NCBI RefSeq assembly: GCF_035222485.1
Contig: NC_085920.1
Location: forward strand, 4,898,001-4,962,000
Length of the DNA: 64,000 bases
From: Podospora pseudoanserina
Lineage: Eukaryota; Ascomycota; Sordariomycetes; Sordariales; Podosporaceae
Reading direction: 5' to 3'
Position numbers and translations under genes: made by a program. Position 1 is the stretch's first letter; every line of letters starts with the position of its first letter. Below are positions 36,400-45,800 of the stretch, one piece after another. The notes below the pieces were generated by a model. It had not been told where the DNA came from. It saw only the letters and a program-made list of their open reading frames with translations, and made no database searches.

Positions 36400-36551
36400 G
36401 ATGCCTGTTTCACTACAGCAGAGAAGAAATCATGTGAATGAAGTGTGTGAATCAGGATGGTTAAGCGCCGGAGCCGGCGAGAAATAGAGAGAGAGCTAGA
36501 TTGATCGATCGACGTGTTCTGGGCTGCAGAAAAGAACCTGAGACATTGGAT

Positions 36552-36568
36552 CTTTCTTTCTTTCTTTG
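36552..36568 (+). repeat. (TTTC)n microsatellite
   Basis: Four CTTT/TTTC units in the same low-complexity flank. Confidence 0.85.
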
Positions 36569-37040
36569 CTTCTTTTTGGTGTTGTACACCCACCACACAC
36601 CACACTGGAAAATGAAGATCGCGGTAGCGGGTTATTTCCCCCGGTGACGGACTCTGTTAGTTCCCACGTTCTCCATTCTTGTGGTGAACTTCTCTCAGGT
36701 TTGCTTTTTTCCAGTTGGAATTATTGGCGGTGTCCTCCGAATGGATCGCAGCGGTGAAGGGAAAACTGAACATGGTGTTGGGAATGAGTGGGCACTCACA
36801 GTGGGAGCTGGAGATAACTACCGCCGTTGCCGAAAACGAGAAGGGCCAAAAAAAATGGGAACGGAACGTGCCATTGCCCAGGGTGGTGGTGGATCTGGGT
36901 CATCTTCTGGAATTTCTTTGCCGGGGGACGATGTCGGCATCTGATTTGGATCCTTGGGGGTTTGTTTAGCATCGTGGGAAAGATGACCGGGTGGATTTGT
37001 TTGGTGTGGTCACAGTGAGTGGACGGTGAAGAGCAACGGG

Positions 37041-37065
37041 GGGATGGATGGATGGATGGATGGAT
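37041..37065 (+). repeat. (GGAT)n microsatellite
   Basis: Six GGAT units. They lie at the possible start of the weak candidate gene that follows and would encode a short Trp/Met/Asp/Gly stretch if translated. Confidence 0.9.
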
Positions 37066-37950
37066 GTTCGGGGCGAGATTATCTTGTGAGGGATTCACAC
37101 CTGCCGAATGTGGTCGTTTCCACTACATATCTCAACTTTGGCACTTTGGCAATATCTTGACGTTCATTCGCCCGGCTCTGCTGGGACATGGTCGTCTCCA
37201 AAGGAGAAGAAAAAAGGATGCAGCGGGACCACCCAACGACCCCGGACCAGGAATTGAACATTGTGGCATTGTGCTTTTTTGGAATTGGGTGTTCCCACCG
37301 ACACCGAAATTATCTGGAGGGTCCCTCCCTCACCTTGAACGGCTCCACCTCCCGAATGGCCGGGCGAGCCCCCCCGTAACGCGGAAGCCAGGAACAGCTC
37401 GGCGGGCGGCGTGGATCCCCGAATGGGACAAGATGGGGAAAAGACCCCAGAATCGGACGACAGAGTCGGTGCCGGTGATGGCGGTGGTTCGAGGGTTCAT
37501 CAAAGCGACGGTGAAGGAGAAGATCCCCGAAGATTCCATCAACCATGTGCCGGTGACGGAGCTAGCAGAAAAGAATGACTCGCTAAGGCGATGTGATGAG
37601 ATTGAGGTGAGTGATTGTGCCGATATTGACAGCGACACCGACAGCACGGTTGTGGGAGGAGCACTAACTAGGTTTGAGGGCTTCACCGGCAGTTGCAAAG
37701 GTAGGTGAGGGAACTGAGGGCGGACGTGAGACCTTTTTTTGCATATAACCGTACTTTACATAATTGTATCTTACACAAACATTTCATCACAGCACCAAAC
37801 GCTACCACATCGCTGATCTGTTTGGAGCCCAGAGCTTCATCGAGCTTCAGCTCGAGCTCTAGGAGCTCTGACCCTCCCTTCATCAACATGATGGAGCCAT
37901 ATTCAGGTACCCGCTCCAAAAACTCCAGCATTAACCTTGCCAAATCATAA
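37052..37950 (+). CDS. Candidate small hypothetical gene, two exons
   Basis: A weakly supported gene. A plus-strand frame is open from ATG 37052 to a plausible donor (AAAG/gtaggt, intron from 37702) and resumes in phase after an acceptor ending cacag at 37792, reaching a TAA at 37948-37950. The distal half of exon 1 looks protein-like and acidic (CDEIEVSDCADIDSDTDS); exon 2 is Ser-rich. The start is uncertain: the first ATGs fall in the GGAT repeat, and a later in-frame ATG is near 37480. The antisense strand also holds an open frame (37943-37683) beginning MARLMLEFLERVPEYG that could be the real exon instead. I recognise no family. Dph6 starts 295 nt downstream in the same direction. Confidence 0.3.
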
Positions 37951-38245
37951 TTTCCGTCGTACTGCTATTTTATGCCAAAATCCGTGCCCGGAGGAAATTT
38001 CACAAGTTTATTCCCCCAAAATAGTGGGGATGGTGGACCACGTCTGTGTTGTCTCGGTCCACGATAGTAGTCTGAAGATCCACACTCCAAGTCTCGACCG
38101 ACACTTTGGCTTTTGTTGCTGGAGCCCGATTCATCTCGTCACTCTCACGATAGTAGAAGAAGGTCCACCCCATCGCGATAGCCCCAAGAAGAAAACAAGA
38201 TAACCCGATAACCCGATAACAAACCCGCCCTATCATTTCCCCAAT

Positions 38246-40591
38246 ATGGCAACCACACCGTCACCGTCATCACAGGCGGAGAGGCTGAACGTAATCGCCC
38301 TCATCTCCGGCGGCAAGGACTCTTTCTATTCCCTGCTTCACTGCCGGGAGAACGGCCACCGGGTCGTGGCCTTGGCTAACCTCTTCCCCTCCGGCGCGGG
38401 AGCGGGAACCGGCACAGGCCGGACAAGCCCGTCGTCTTCCGTATCCGACGATGCGGCCCCACTTCCCGGAGCTACCATCCCTGATCAAGAGGAAGAGGAC
38501 CTCAACAGCCACATGTACCAAACTGTGGGCCACAGCATCATCCCCCTCTACGCCGAAGCCACCGGCATCCCCCTCTACCGGAAGGCCATCAGCTCCTACG
38601 GTGCGACCCAGCACGGGAAGGATTACTCGCACTATGTCTCCACTCCGGAGGAGGTCAACGAGAGGAAGCATGACGAGACGGAGTCGATGTTTTGTTTGCT
38701 CAAGGGGATCAGGCAGAGGCATCCAGAGGTGAATGCGGTTTGTGCGGGGGCGATTCTCAGCACGTATCAGCGGACGAGGGTTGAGTCGGTGGCTGTGAGG
38801 TTGGGGTTGACGCCTTTGGCGTATTTGTGGAAGTTTCCTACTTTGCCTGCTAGTCCGGGGGGTGATGATGGGCAGCTGTTGCTGGATATGGAGCAGGCCG
38901 GGTTGGAGGCGAGGATTATAAAGGTTGCGAGCGGGGGGTTGGAGGAGGGGGATTTGTGGGTTAATGTTGCGAGTAGGGAGGGAAAGAACAAGGTGGAGAG
39001 GGGGATGAAGAAGTATGCTTTTGGAGGACGGTTGGATGAGGGGGCCGTGATTGGAGAAGGAGGTGAGTTTGAGACGTTGGTTGTGGATGGGCCGGGGGGG
39101 TTGTTTAAGAAGAGGGTTGTGGTTGAGGAGGAGGGGAGGAGGGTGGTGAGGGAGGGTGGGGGGACAGCTTGGCTGAGTATCACCGGGGCGAGGTTAGAGG
39201 TGAAGGAGGAGTTGAGGCATGGGAAAATCAGGGTGCCTGAGATGTGGGATGACAAGTTTCAGGCTATCCTTGATACTTTGGCATCGAATGATGAACTGCC
39301 AATACAGGATCTGAGTCTTGAAGACGGTCAAGGCAACACCGACGCTGCCCGTCCCGACCTCACCAAGCTCCAACCCTCCAACATCCAGCACCTAATATTC
39401 ACCTCCATCGACCACCCATCCGTTCAAGACGAAACAACCTCCGTCACCACCCTCATCGAGGCCTACCTCGCCTCCAAATCCCTCCCCTCAACCGTCATCC
39501 TCTCCACCACCATTCTCCTCCGCAACATGTCCGACTTTGCCACCATAAACCCCATATACGGTTCCCTATTCCCCTTCCCTAACCCCCCATCCCGAGTTTG
39601 CATCTCCTGCGGGGATCTCCTCCCCAAAGGCATCAACATCGTCATCGCCCTAGCCCTCTCGGCCACCCCAGACATCCAAAGAGATGGCCTCCACGTTCAG
39701 AGCAGATCCTACTGGGCACCGGCCAACATCGGCCCCTATTCCCAAGCAATCACCACCCCTCTGTTTCCCAGCTCCCAAGCAAAAGCAGTCAGGATCGCGG
39801 GTCAGATCCCCCTCATCCCAGCAACCATGACCCTTCCCCCACCAGAAAACCTCAGCACACAACTCGTCCTCTCCCTGCAGCACCTCTTCCGAATCGGAGT
39901 CGAAACCGGCGTGCAGCTGTTCACCTCGGGAGTGGCCTTCTTCCCTCGTTCCTCCTCCGGGAACATGCAAGAAAAGGTCAAACTTGCAGCCAAAGTTTGG
40001 GAGTTGGCACATGCACTCCCCAAAAGTGAGGATGATGAGGGTGAGGAGGAGGAGGAGGAGGAGGAGGATGAAGATGGTCCAGATATTTGGGATAGGAAAT
40101 ATAACTCGGCTTATACCTCGTTTGCCTCGGCCGGCCAGGCCACCCACGGGCCGCGGCTCCCAGATTGGAGCACGGTAAAGACCAAAACTACCATTCCGCC
40201 TGTCTTTGTGGCTGAGGTGGAGGAGTTGCCTAGGGGAAGTGGAGTGGAGTGGCAGAGTCATCTTGGGATTGCCTCTGCTGGGGAAGATAGTGTGGAGATT
40301 GTGAAAAGGGGGGAGAGTATCTGGCAGGTTGTGGTGGAGGAGAGGTTTGTTCAGACTGTGGTTGTTGAGTGGGTGGATAGAGACAGTGTTGATGAGGGTG
40401 TTGGGGCGGTGGTGAAGGAGTTGGAGGGGAGGTGGTTGGTGCCTGTTGTTACTTATTTGGATAAGCGGTTTGAGTACAGATTGGGCGAGGAAGGGAAGGG
40501 GTTGGTTGTGCCGTGTAGGAGTTTGTGGGATGGGAAGGGGGAGAGGGTGGGGATGGTGAGGGTTTGGGAGGGGGTTTTGAGGGAGGATTGA
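38246..40591 (+). CDS. DPH6: Diphthine-ammonia ligase with two RidA-like domains
   Basis: A 781-residue single-exon protein. The N-terminal ATP-pyrophosphatase domain shows the PP-loop motif ALISGGKDSFYSLLHC (SGGKDS at residues 21-26). This is the Dph6 enzyme, which amidates diphthine to diphthamide on elongation factor 2, the last step of the pathway, in the cytosol. As in yeast Dph6, two RidA/YjgF-like domains follow, at roughly residues 375-475 and 488-590 (for example APANIGPYSQAI, RIAGQIPLIP). A 10-residue Glu run near residue 600 interrupts the C-terminal part and comes from a GAG repeat. The synonymous codon choice switches sharply inside the gene between G-rich and C-rich blocks (see findings). 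The product is otherwise intact and of normal architecture. Confidence 0.95.
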   Translation: MATTPSPSSQAERLNVIALISGGKDSFYSLLHCRENGHRVVALANLFPSGAGAGTGTGRTSPSSSVSDDAAPLPGATIPDQEEEDLNSHMYQTVGHSIIPLYAEATGIPLYRKAISSYGATQHGKDYSHYVSTPEEVNERKHDETESMFCLLKGIRQRHPEVNAVCAGAILSTYQRTRVESVAVRLGLTPLAYLWKFPTLPASPGGDDGQLLLDMEQAGLEARIIKVASGGLEEGDLWVNVASREGKNKVERGMKKYAFGGRLDEGAVIGEGGEFETLVVDGPGGLFKKRVVVEEEGRRVVREGGGTAWLSITGARLEVKEELRHGKIRVPEMWDDKFQAILDTLASNDELPIQDLSLEDGQGNTDAARPDLTKLQPSNIQHLIFTSIDHPSVQDETTSVTTLIEAYLASKSLPSTVILSTTILLRNMSDFATINPIYGSLFPFPNPPSRVCISCGDLLPKGINIVIALALSATPDIQRDGLHVQSRSYWAPANIGPYSQAITTPLFPSSQAKAVRIAGQIPLIPATMTLPPPENLSTQLVLSLQHLFRIGVETGVQLFTSGVAFFPRSSSGNMQEKVKLAAKVWELAHALPKSEDDEGEEEEEEEEDEDGPDIWDRKYNSAYTSFASAGQATHGPRLPDWSTVKTKTTIPPVFVAEVEELPRGSGVEWQSHLGIASAGEDSVEIVKRGESIWQVVVEERFVQTVVVEWVDRDSVDEGVGAVVKELEGRWLVPVVTYLDKRFEYRLGEEGKGLVVPCRSLWDGKGERVGMVRVWEGVLRED

Positions 40592-41522
40592 TGGGGAAAA
40601 GATATACATTGGGTAGAAGGGTGGACGGAGGGATGGGATATGAATGCTATTTTTTTATGATTTTTAGATCACGACGGGTCTATAGAGGTAAAAGTTGAAC
40701 GAGTAATGTGTTCATGTGTTAATGTGATAATGTGCTGATTGGTGGCTGGAATGAGCAGCTTCCTCATTACCAGATGGAAGGAGCAAACCCAGGGCTGGCA
40801 CCTGCCTACAATACCCTCGTCTGATGTTGGTGCCTTCCCACATCAAAGTACACTTGACCACCTATACCTTCCTCTTCTCAGGTCATGGTTGTCATAATTG
40901 GCAGTCACGACACATAACATCAAGTCCATGATTTTGTGGCACACCTCACCTGGTGTTGTTCATGACTTGTTCTCCACCATGGTGATTTAGTATACCTAGT
41001 CTCCGCTCATCGAAGTTGGGCGAGGGGGGTCAGCCTACCATTGATGTCGACAAATCTAGCACGGATAGACATCTTACCTATGTTAACACCTCCCCGCTGA
41101 CTTGGATCGGGTGGCCTGAAGTATCTTCACCGCACGAGGGGTTTCGAGTGTGTTACAAAATATGTGTATGACCTCTCGACATGGTCATTCCCATCCGCAA
41201 TGTCAATGAACATGATGCGCGGCTGCCCGAGAGGATGAGGCAAGGACAAACTACTTATATATCGGGTCCGGGGCCCTCTAGTTTAACCTCCTGCCCTGTA
41301 CCTATACCTCAGGCCATTCAGAGTCCTATATCCGGCAGCATTGTATTTCGTGGCTTGATCCTACCTTGGACTATCACCTACCTTTCTATTTATGCTACGG
41401 AACTTGCTACCAACCATTGTGGCCTGCCACCTAATACCCACCAATGTTTACTGAATCTTTAACAGCCAGAACGGTAGGAGGCATGACCTGAAGAGTGCCA
41501 CTACATTGATTCGAAAACCAAC
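40592..41522. other. Intergenic region, nothing recognised
   Basis: About 0.9 kb downstream of DPH6. It holds the DPH6 3' flank and TATA-like stretches near 41255. No frame or repeat is supported. Confidence 0.5.
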
Positions 41523-42036
41523 GTGACATGTGACAAGGTCTCTTCGAGATTTGACCCTGCCACGAAAGCTCACATTCGAGAGTTCCACTCTGGAGGCAAT
41601 CGTAAGCTAGAAGAAGAGGCACTCGAGAGTCTTCCCTCAGGCATGGAGCAGATCAACGCAGAATATAACACATGGGGGGATATCTTTCCGCAGTCAACCT
41701 CCCCGAGAAAGTGTGCCTGAAAATGAACCTCTGGAAAGAGAAAGGCCTCGCAGAAGACACCGCCACTGACGCAAGGAGGCCCAGGACGATCCAGAACCGC
41801 GAAGGGAAGAGAAACCCAGCACAAAGCGCCGCCACAGAGATAAGCCGACCACTCGCGACGATCTAGAGCCTCCGAGAGAAGAAAGGGCCCACAGAGAAGA
41901 CCGTCACAGAACCAAGGAGGATGCGCGGTATCCTGGCGTAAGAGATTCCATCTCGACGCCAAGTTCTTCTCGGGAGAAGAAAGTCAGGCCAGTTCCCATG
42001 TACATCGAGAATCCGGAGTACTTTGGGCACCTTTGA
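41523..42036 (+). pseudogene. Relic of a charged protein-coding sequence
   Basis: Two adjoining plus-strand frames look like one broken coding sequence. The first (to 41720) includes NRKLEEEALESLPSGMEQ; the second (41704-42036, one base shifted at a C run) is rich in Arg/Glu and contains SREKKVRPVPMYIENPEYFG. The second frame is interrupted by a TGA at 41767-41769. No start codon or family is recognised, so the identity of the parent gene is unknown. It could be an exon of a decayed gene or chance in a purine-rich stretch; the composition argues mildly for the former. Confidence 0.4.
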
Positions 42037-42153
42037 TACCCCGGGAGTGCGGAGCACTTTGTCGTAAGTGGCTACTGATCATCGCAATGGTAGGAAATAT
42101 AGAAACGGTGGTGGGTGGCAAACGAGAAAGTAGAGCCGGATGCGGTTTGGACG

Positions 42154-42456
42154 AACAGGATTTTTTTTGATTTTAAGAGGTCTCAGATTGCTAGTCAGCT
42201 GCTTGGAGACGAGGAATGGTATGAAGATAGCTTGGAAAAATATGATGTTGAGCTGATCTCGATATAGAGTTGCTTCGAAGATATTCTTGATAACTGTGAC
42301 TGGTTATGGAGCTTTGATTTCTCTGCAGTTCAAGCAGCTGTATGGTATTTGATAGTTCTCATTCATAATAATGAAAATCAAATAAAATCTCTTGATCATC
42401 TTCCAAGGCCTGTTCTTCTTTTAAAAAGGCGTAGGTTGATAATAATTACGACATAA
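42154..42456 (+). pseudogene. AT-rich coding relic with one TAG
   Basis: A 101-codon plus-strand frame in a locally AT-rich patch, open except for a TAG at 42265-42267. The translation is protein-like, with DEEWYEDSLEKYDVELIS before the stop and CFEDILDNCDWLWSFDFSAV after it. The AT shift and the TAG fit C-to-T decay of a CAG codon. No ATG, splice sites or family are recognised. It may belong with the relic just upstream. Confidence 0.4.
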
Positions 42457-42864
42457 GTGGTCGTGTTTGTTGGTGTGTTTGGTAAAGGTTTGTTGCCTTC
42501 CATGCTTGGCTTCGGGGTTAGTCACGCGGCGGCAGGAGGAAAGAGGAAAGAGGGCGCCTGCATGATGTTTGAGGCTGACCAGTTTTTGTTGGCCGTTGAG
42601 GCACCCGCGCTATTGGTGCACAGCTTGCAATTTTGTTGATCCAGAGCCTCATCCCGTCGTCTGCGCAGCAGCTGCAGCTGGCGTAAGTCTCACCGCTGCA
42701 GCCTGGAAATCTGCCTAGTCACGAGCGGATCCCTCTTTTCAACTTCATCTCTGTTTTCCATCTTATTTCATTGATATCTTCATCGCAACCACTCACTCAA
42801 GGTTTTGGCTTCATTTCCTACCGTAGCTTTCCGGCCCCGATAACCCCCACACATAAATTCAAAC
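42457..42864. promoter_or_regulatory. Upstream region of the triple-AAA+ gene
   Basis: About 400 nt before the AAA+ start, probably promoter and leader. Pyrimidine-rich stretches are seen at 42730-42780. No defined element is assigned. Confidence 0.4.
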
Positions 42865-45800
42865 ATGGCCCCAATCATGGACGACAACCCCTCCTCCACC
42901 AACCCCAACCACCCCGAATCCTCAGAATCTGAGTACGATGGATCATTCATGTCAACACCCATCGAAGCAGACACGGATTCGTCCGACGACAAGAAGCGGA
43001 CCATCAGCAAGGTCGCCGTGGTGGAAGTTTCCCCATCGCCGGACACCGATAACGCCACTCAAACCATTAACCCACCCACAAGCAGGCCACTGTTGGACAT
43101 ATCAGACCCAGAATCTGTTATCAAGGCCGCCAAACTGATTGCGACCTTTGCGAATGAGATCGAGAGACTGGGTGGTGTCAAGTTTCTGGAGGATCTCGAG
43201 AAGATCAGAAACAATCAAACACCACCAAAATCAAACACAGACCCACCAAGTACCTCCATATCTACCGATCCAGAGAATCCAAAACCCGAGGAAGCCAGTG
43301 AAAGCCAATCTGGCACCTCCCAAGCCCAGGAGACCAGGGAAGCCCAAACCAGCACAGCCACGGGTGAAACCGTTGCCATCAAGGACCACGACGTTCCCGC
43401 AAAGGCAGAAGAAATCACTGCCAAGGATCAGGCGGTTCAAGCAGCGCCTCCTGAGAAGGAGAAATCCCCCCCAGAAGAATCCCCGGCGAAGGACGATGAC
43501 GCAGAAGGTGCCAGGGAGTCTTCCAAGGAAGACCCTCCTAAGGACGCTTCTCTAGACACCACGACAGAGAAGAAAGAGCAGGAATCCCCCGTGGAAGATG
43601 GCAAAGAGGATGGCAAGGAAGATGTAACTCCGGAGGGCATAGAAAAGAAGGACGAACCCCAGAAGGATGAAAGCCCAAAGGAGGAAGCTAAGGCGGAGTC
43701 CACTGATGATGATCCCAAAGAGACTGATAGTGAAGTCAAGGAGGAAGGGACTAAGGAGAAGGAGGGGGAGGCGAAGAAGAGCGACATTAAGGATAAGGCC
43801 AAGGCAGGAGAGACCAAAGAGGGCGAGGCCAAGGAAGAAACGACAGATGAGAACAAGCCAGAGGAAGCCAAGGAGGAGGCTAAGGAGGAGGTCAAGGAGG
43901 AAACCCCAGAAGAAGTCAAGCAAGAACCCCCACCAGTGCCGGCGCCCGCTCCGTTACCTTTGCCCGATCCTCCACACGACCCTTTCAAAGGTGTCAGAGC
44001 CGACCCCACCGAAACAGAAGAGATACCCTTGGATGCCAACGGAAAACCAAAGCCGAGCGCCAGCCGGCCGGGTATGCCCATTCTTCCCGCCCTCGGTCGG
44101 AGATGGGTGGCTAAGGAATCTGACGGCGTCGAACTGTTGGCCCCTGAAAAGGAATGGGAGCGCCGCAAAAAGGAACTGGGCGAGAAGAGCTTAGCGATTG
44201 ACCAGCTCATGGCCATGGTTGGTCTTGAACAAGTCAAGTCAGAATTTCTTGCCGTCAAGTCTACCATTGACGCGGCAAAGAGCAGAAGAGGGATGCTTCG
44301 AAGACAAGAGTTCAATCTTGCGCTGATCGGCAATCCGGGAACGGGCAAGAAGACGCTGGCGACTATCTACAGGACTTTGCTCAAGGAATGCGCCGCATGG
44401 TCTTCTGTCAACAGCCCGCACAATGAGAAGCGGTCCGGATTTGACTTTCAGGCGGACAAGGATATTGAAGGTTTCCACCTGGTGCTAAACAACTACGGCG
44501 AGAACTCCAAGGTCTTTGTCTTTATCGACTCCATCGAGGGGATGACGGGTTCCCTCAGGGCAGACCTCATGTACACACTGGACCGTCATGCCGAGCGTCT
44601 TCGGCTGGTGGTTGTCATTGCTGGTACCGAGACGGCGATGAACAAGCTTTTGGCTTCGCGACCGAGCGGGAGATGGCAGTTTCCTCGACGGTTGACGATT
44701 AAGGATTACGATGACGAACAACTGCGTCTGATCTTTCTCCAGATGGTCCGACACAATGGATTCACCATCGAAGGGGGGGAGACCGGGCCGTATCCTCGTA
44801 TTGTGGCCAAACGGGTTGCTCGGAACCGAGAGTCTGGTGGTTTCGCCAACGCCTATGATCTCGTGCTGGCTTGGGAGAAGATACTGGACCGACAGGCGGC
44901 AAGGCTTGACCTGGAGCACGCGGCGTGGAAGGCTGCCGAGGACAAGCGAGCCGAAGAGTGGGAGGCGGCGCTGGAAAAGAAGCGTGCTAACCTGAGAGAG
45001 CTGCTCAAGGAGAATCAGTCTCTGCAGGCAACTAAGGAGTGGTTGACAGAAGAGCTAGAGGTCGCGACCCAACAGTTGGAAGAAAAGAAGCAAGAGCGAG
45101 AGCACTTGAAAGAGAAGGCGCTCTCCTCGAGCGAGTCATCAGTCACCGAGCCCAGGGATGTCGAGAAGCCTGAAGAAGCCGTCAAGACCGAAGCGGTTGC
45201 TCAGCCTACAGAAGTTCTCAAGACTGAAGAGCCTGCCCAGGCCGAGGCCGTGGAAAAGGCTGTCGAACCTGAGACCGAAGCTGTGGAGGTTGAGGGAGAA
45301 GGTCTTAAGATTGTGGAAGAAGGCGTCAAACCTGTGGAAGATGTCAAGCCTGTGGAAGAAGACATCAAGCCCGATCAGGGAGGTGTCAAACCTGAGTCTG
45401 AAGCTGTGAAAGTCGAGGACGAAGGCGCCGACACCAACCAAGGAGGTGTCAAACCCACAGGAGAAGATGTCGAGCCTGAGAAGGAAGGCGTCGAATCCGC
45501 GAAGGAAAAGGTTGATCCGGAGAAAGAAGAAGTCAAATCTGCAGAAGAAGAGGCTACACCCAAGCAGGAAGCTGCAAATTCCGAACCAGAAGACGTTGAA
45601 AAGGATGCCAAAGTCGACCAAGAAGATCCCAAGGAGAAACAACGCGTGCTGACCCCAGAAGACGTTGAGATTGCCGCTAAGATCGAGTTGCTTAAGAAGG
45701 CAATCGAGGAGGGCGAGGAGATGTTGTCTAGCCTGGTCGAGTACAAGAACTGCAGGGACCAAGAGATCACCGCTCGTTTGATTAAGTTGTTGAAGTACAA

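Larger units (their letters stand above)
35078..37051. other. SEB1 3' flank, homopolymer and microsatellite rich
   Basis: About 2 kb with many T runs and several simple repeats (CT, GA, TTTC, GGAT). The first part probably includes the SEB1 3' UTR. A minus-strand open frame of 380 codons (36605-35463) reads through these tracts as Lys/Arg/Ser-rich low complexity and is not credible. No gene is supported. Confidence 0.55.

Noticed and set aside
35463-36605. 380-codon minus-strand open frame downstream of SEB1
   Set aside because: It reads through T/A homopolymers and CT/TTTC repeats, giving Lys/Ser/Arg low-complexity sequence; it is a by-product of simple repeats.
39650-40609. Long minus-strand open frame over DPH6
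   Set aside because: It is antisense to the conserved RidA-like domains and results from the strong strand skew of the DPH6 codons.
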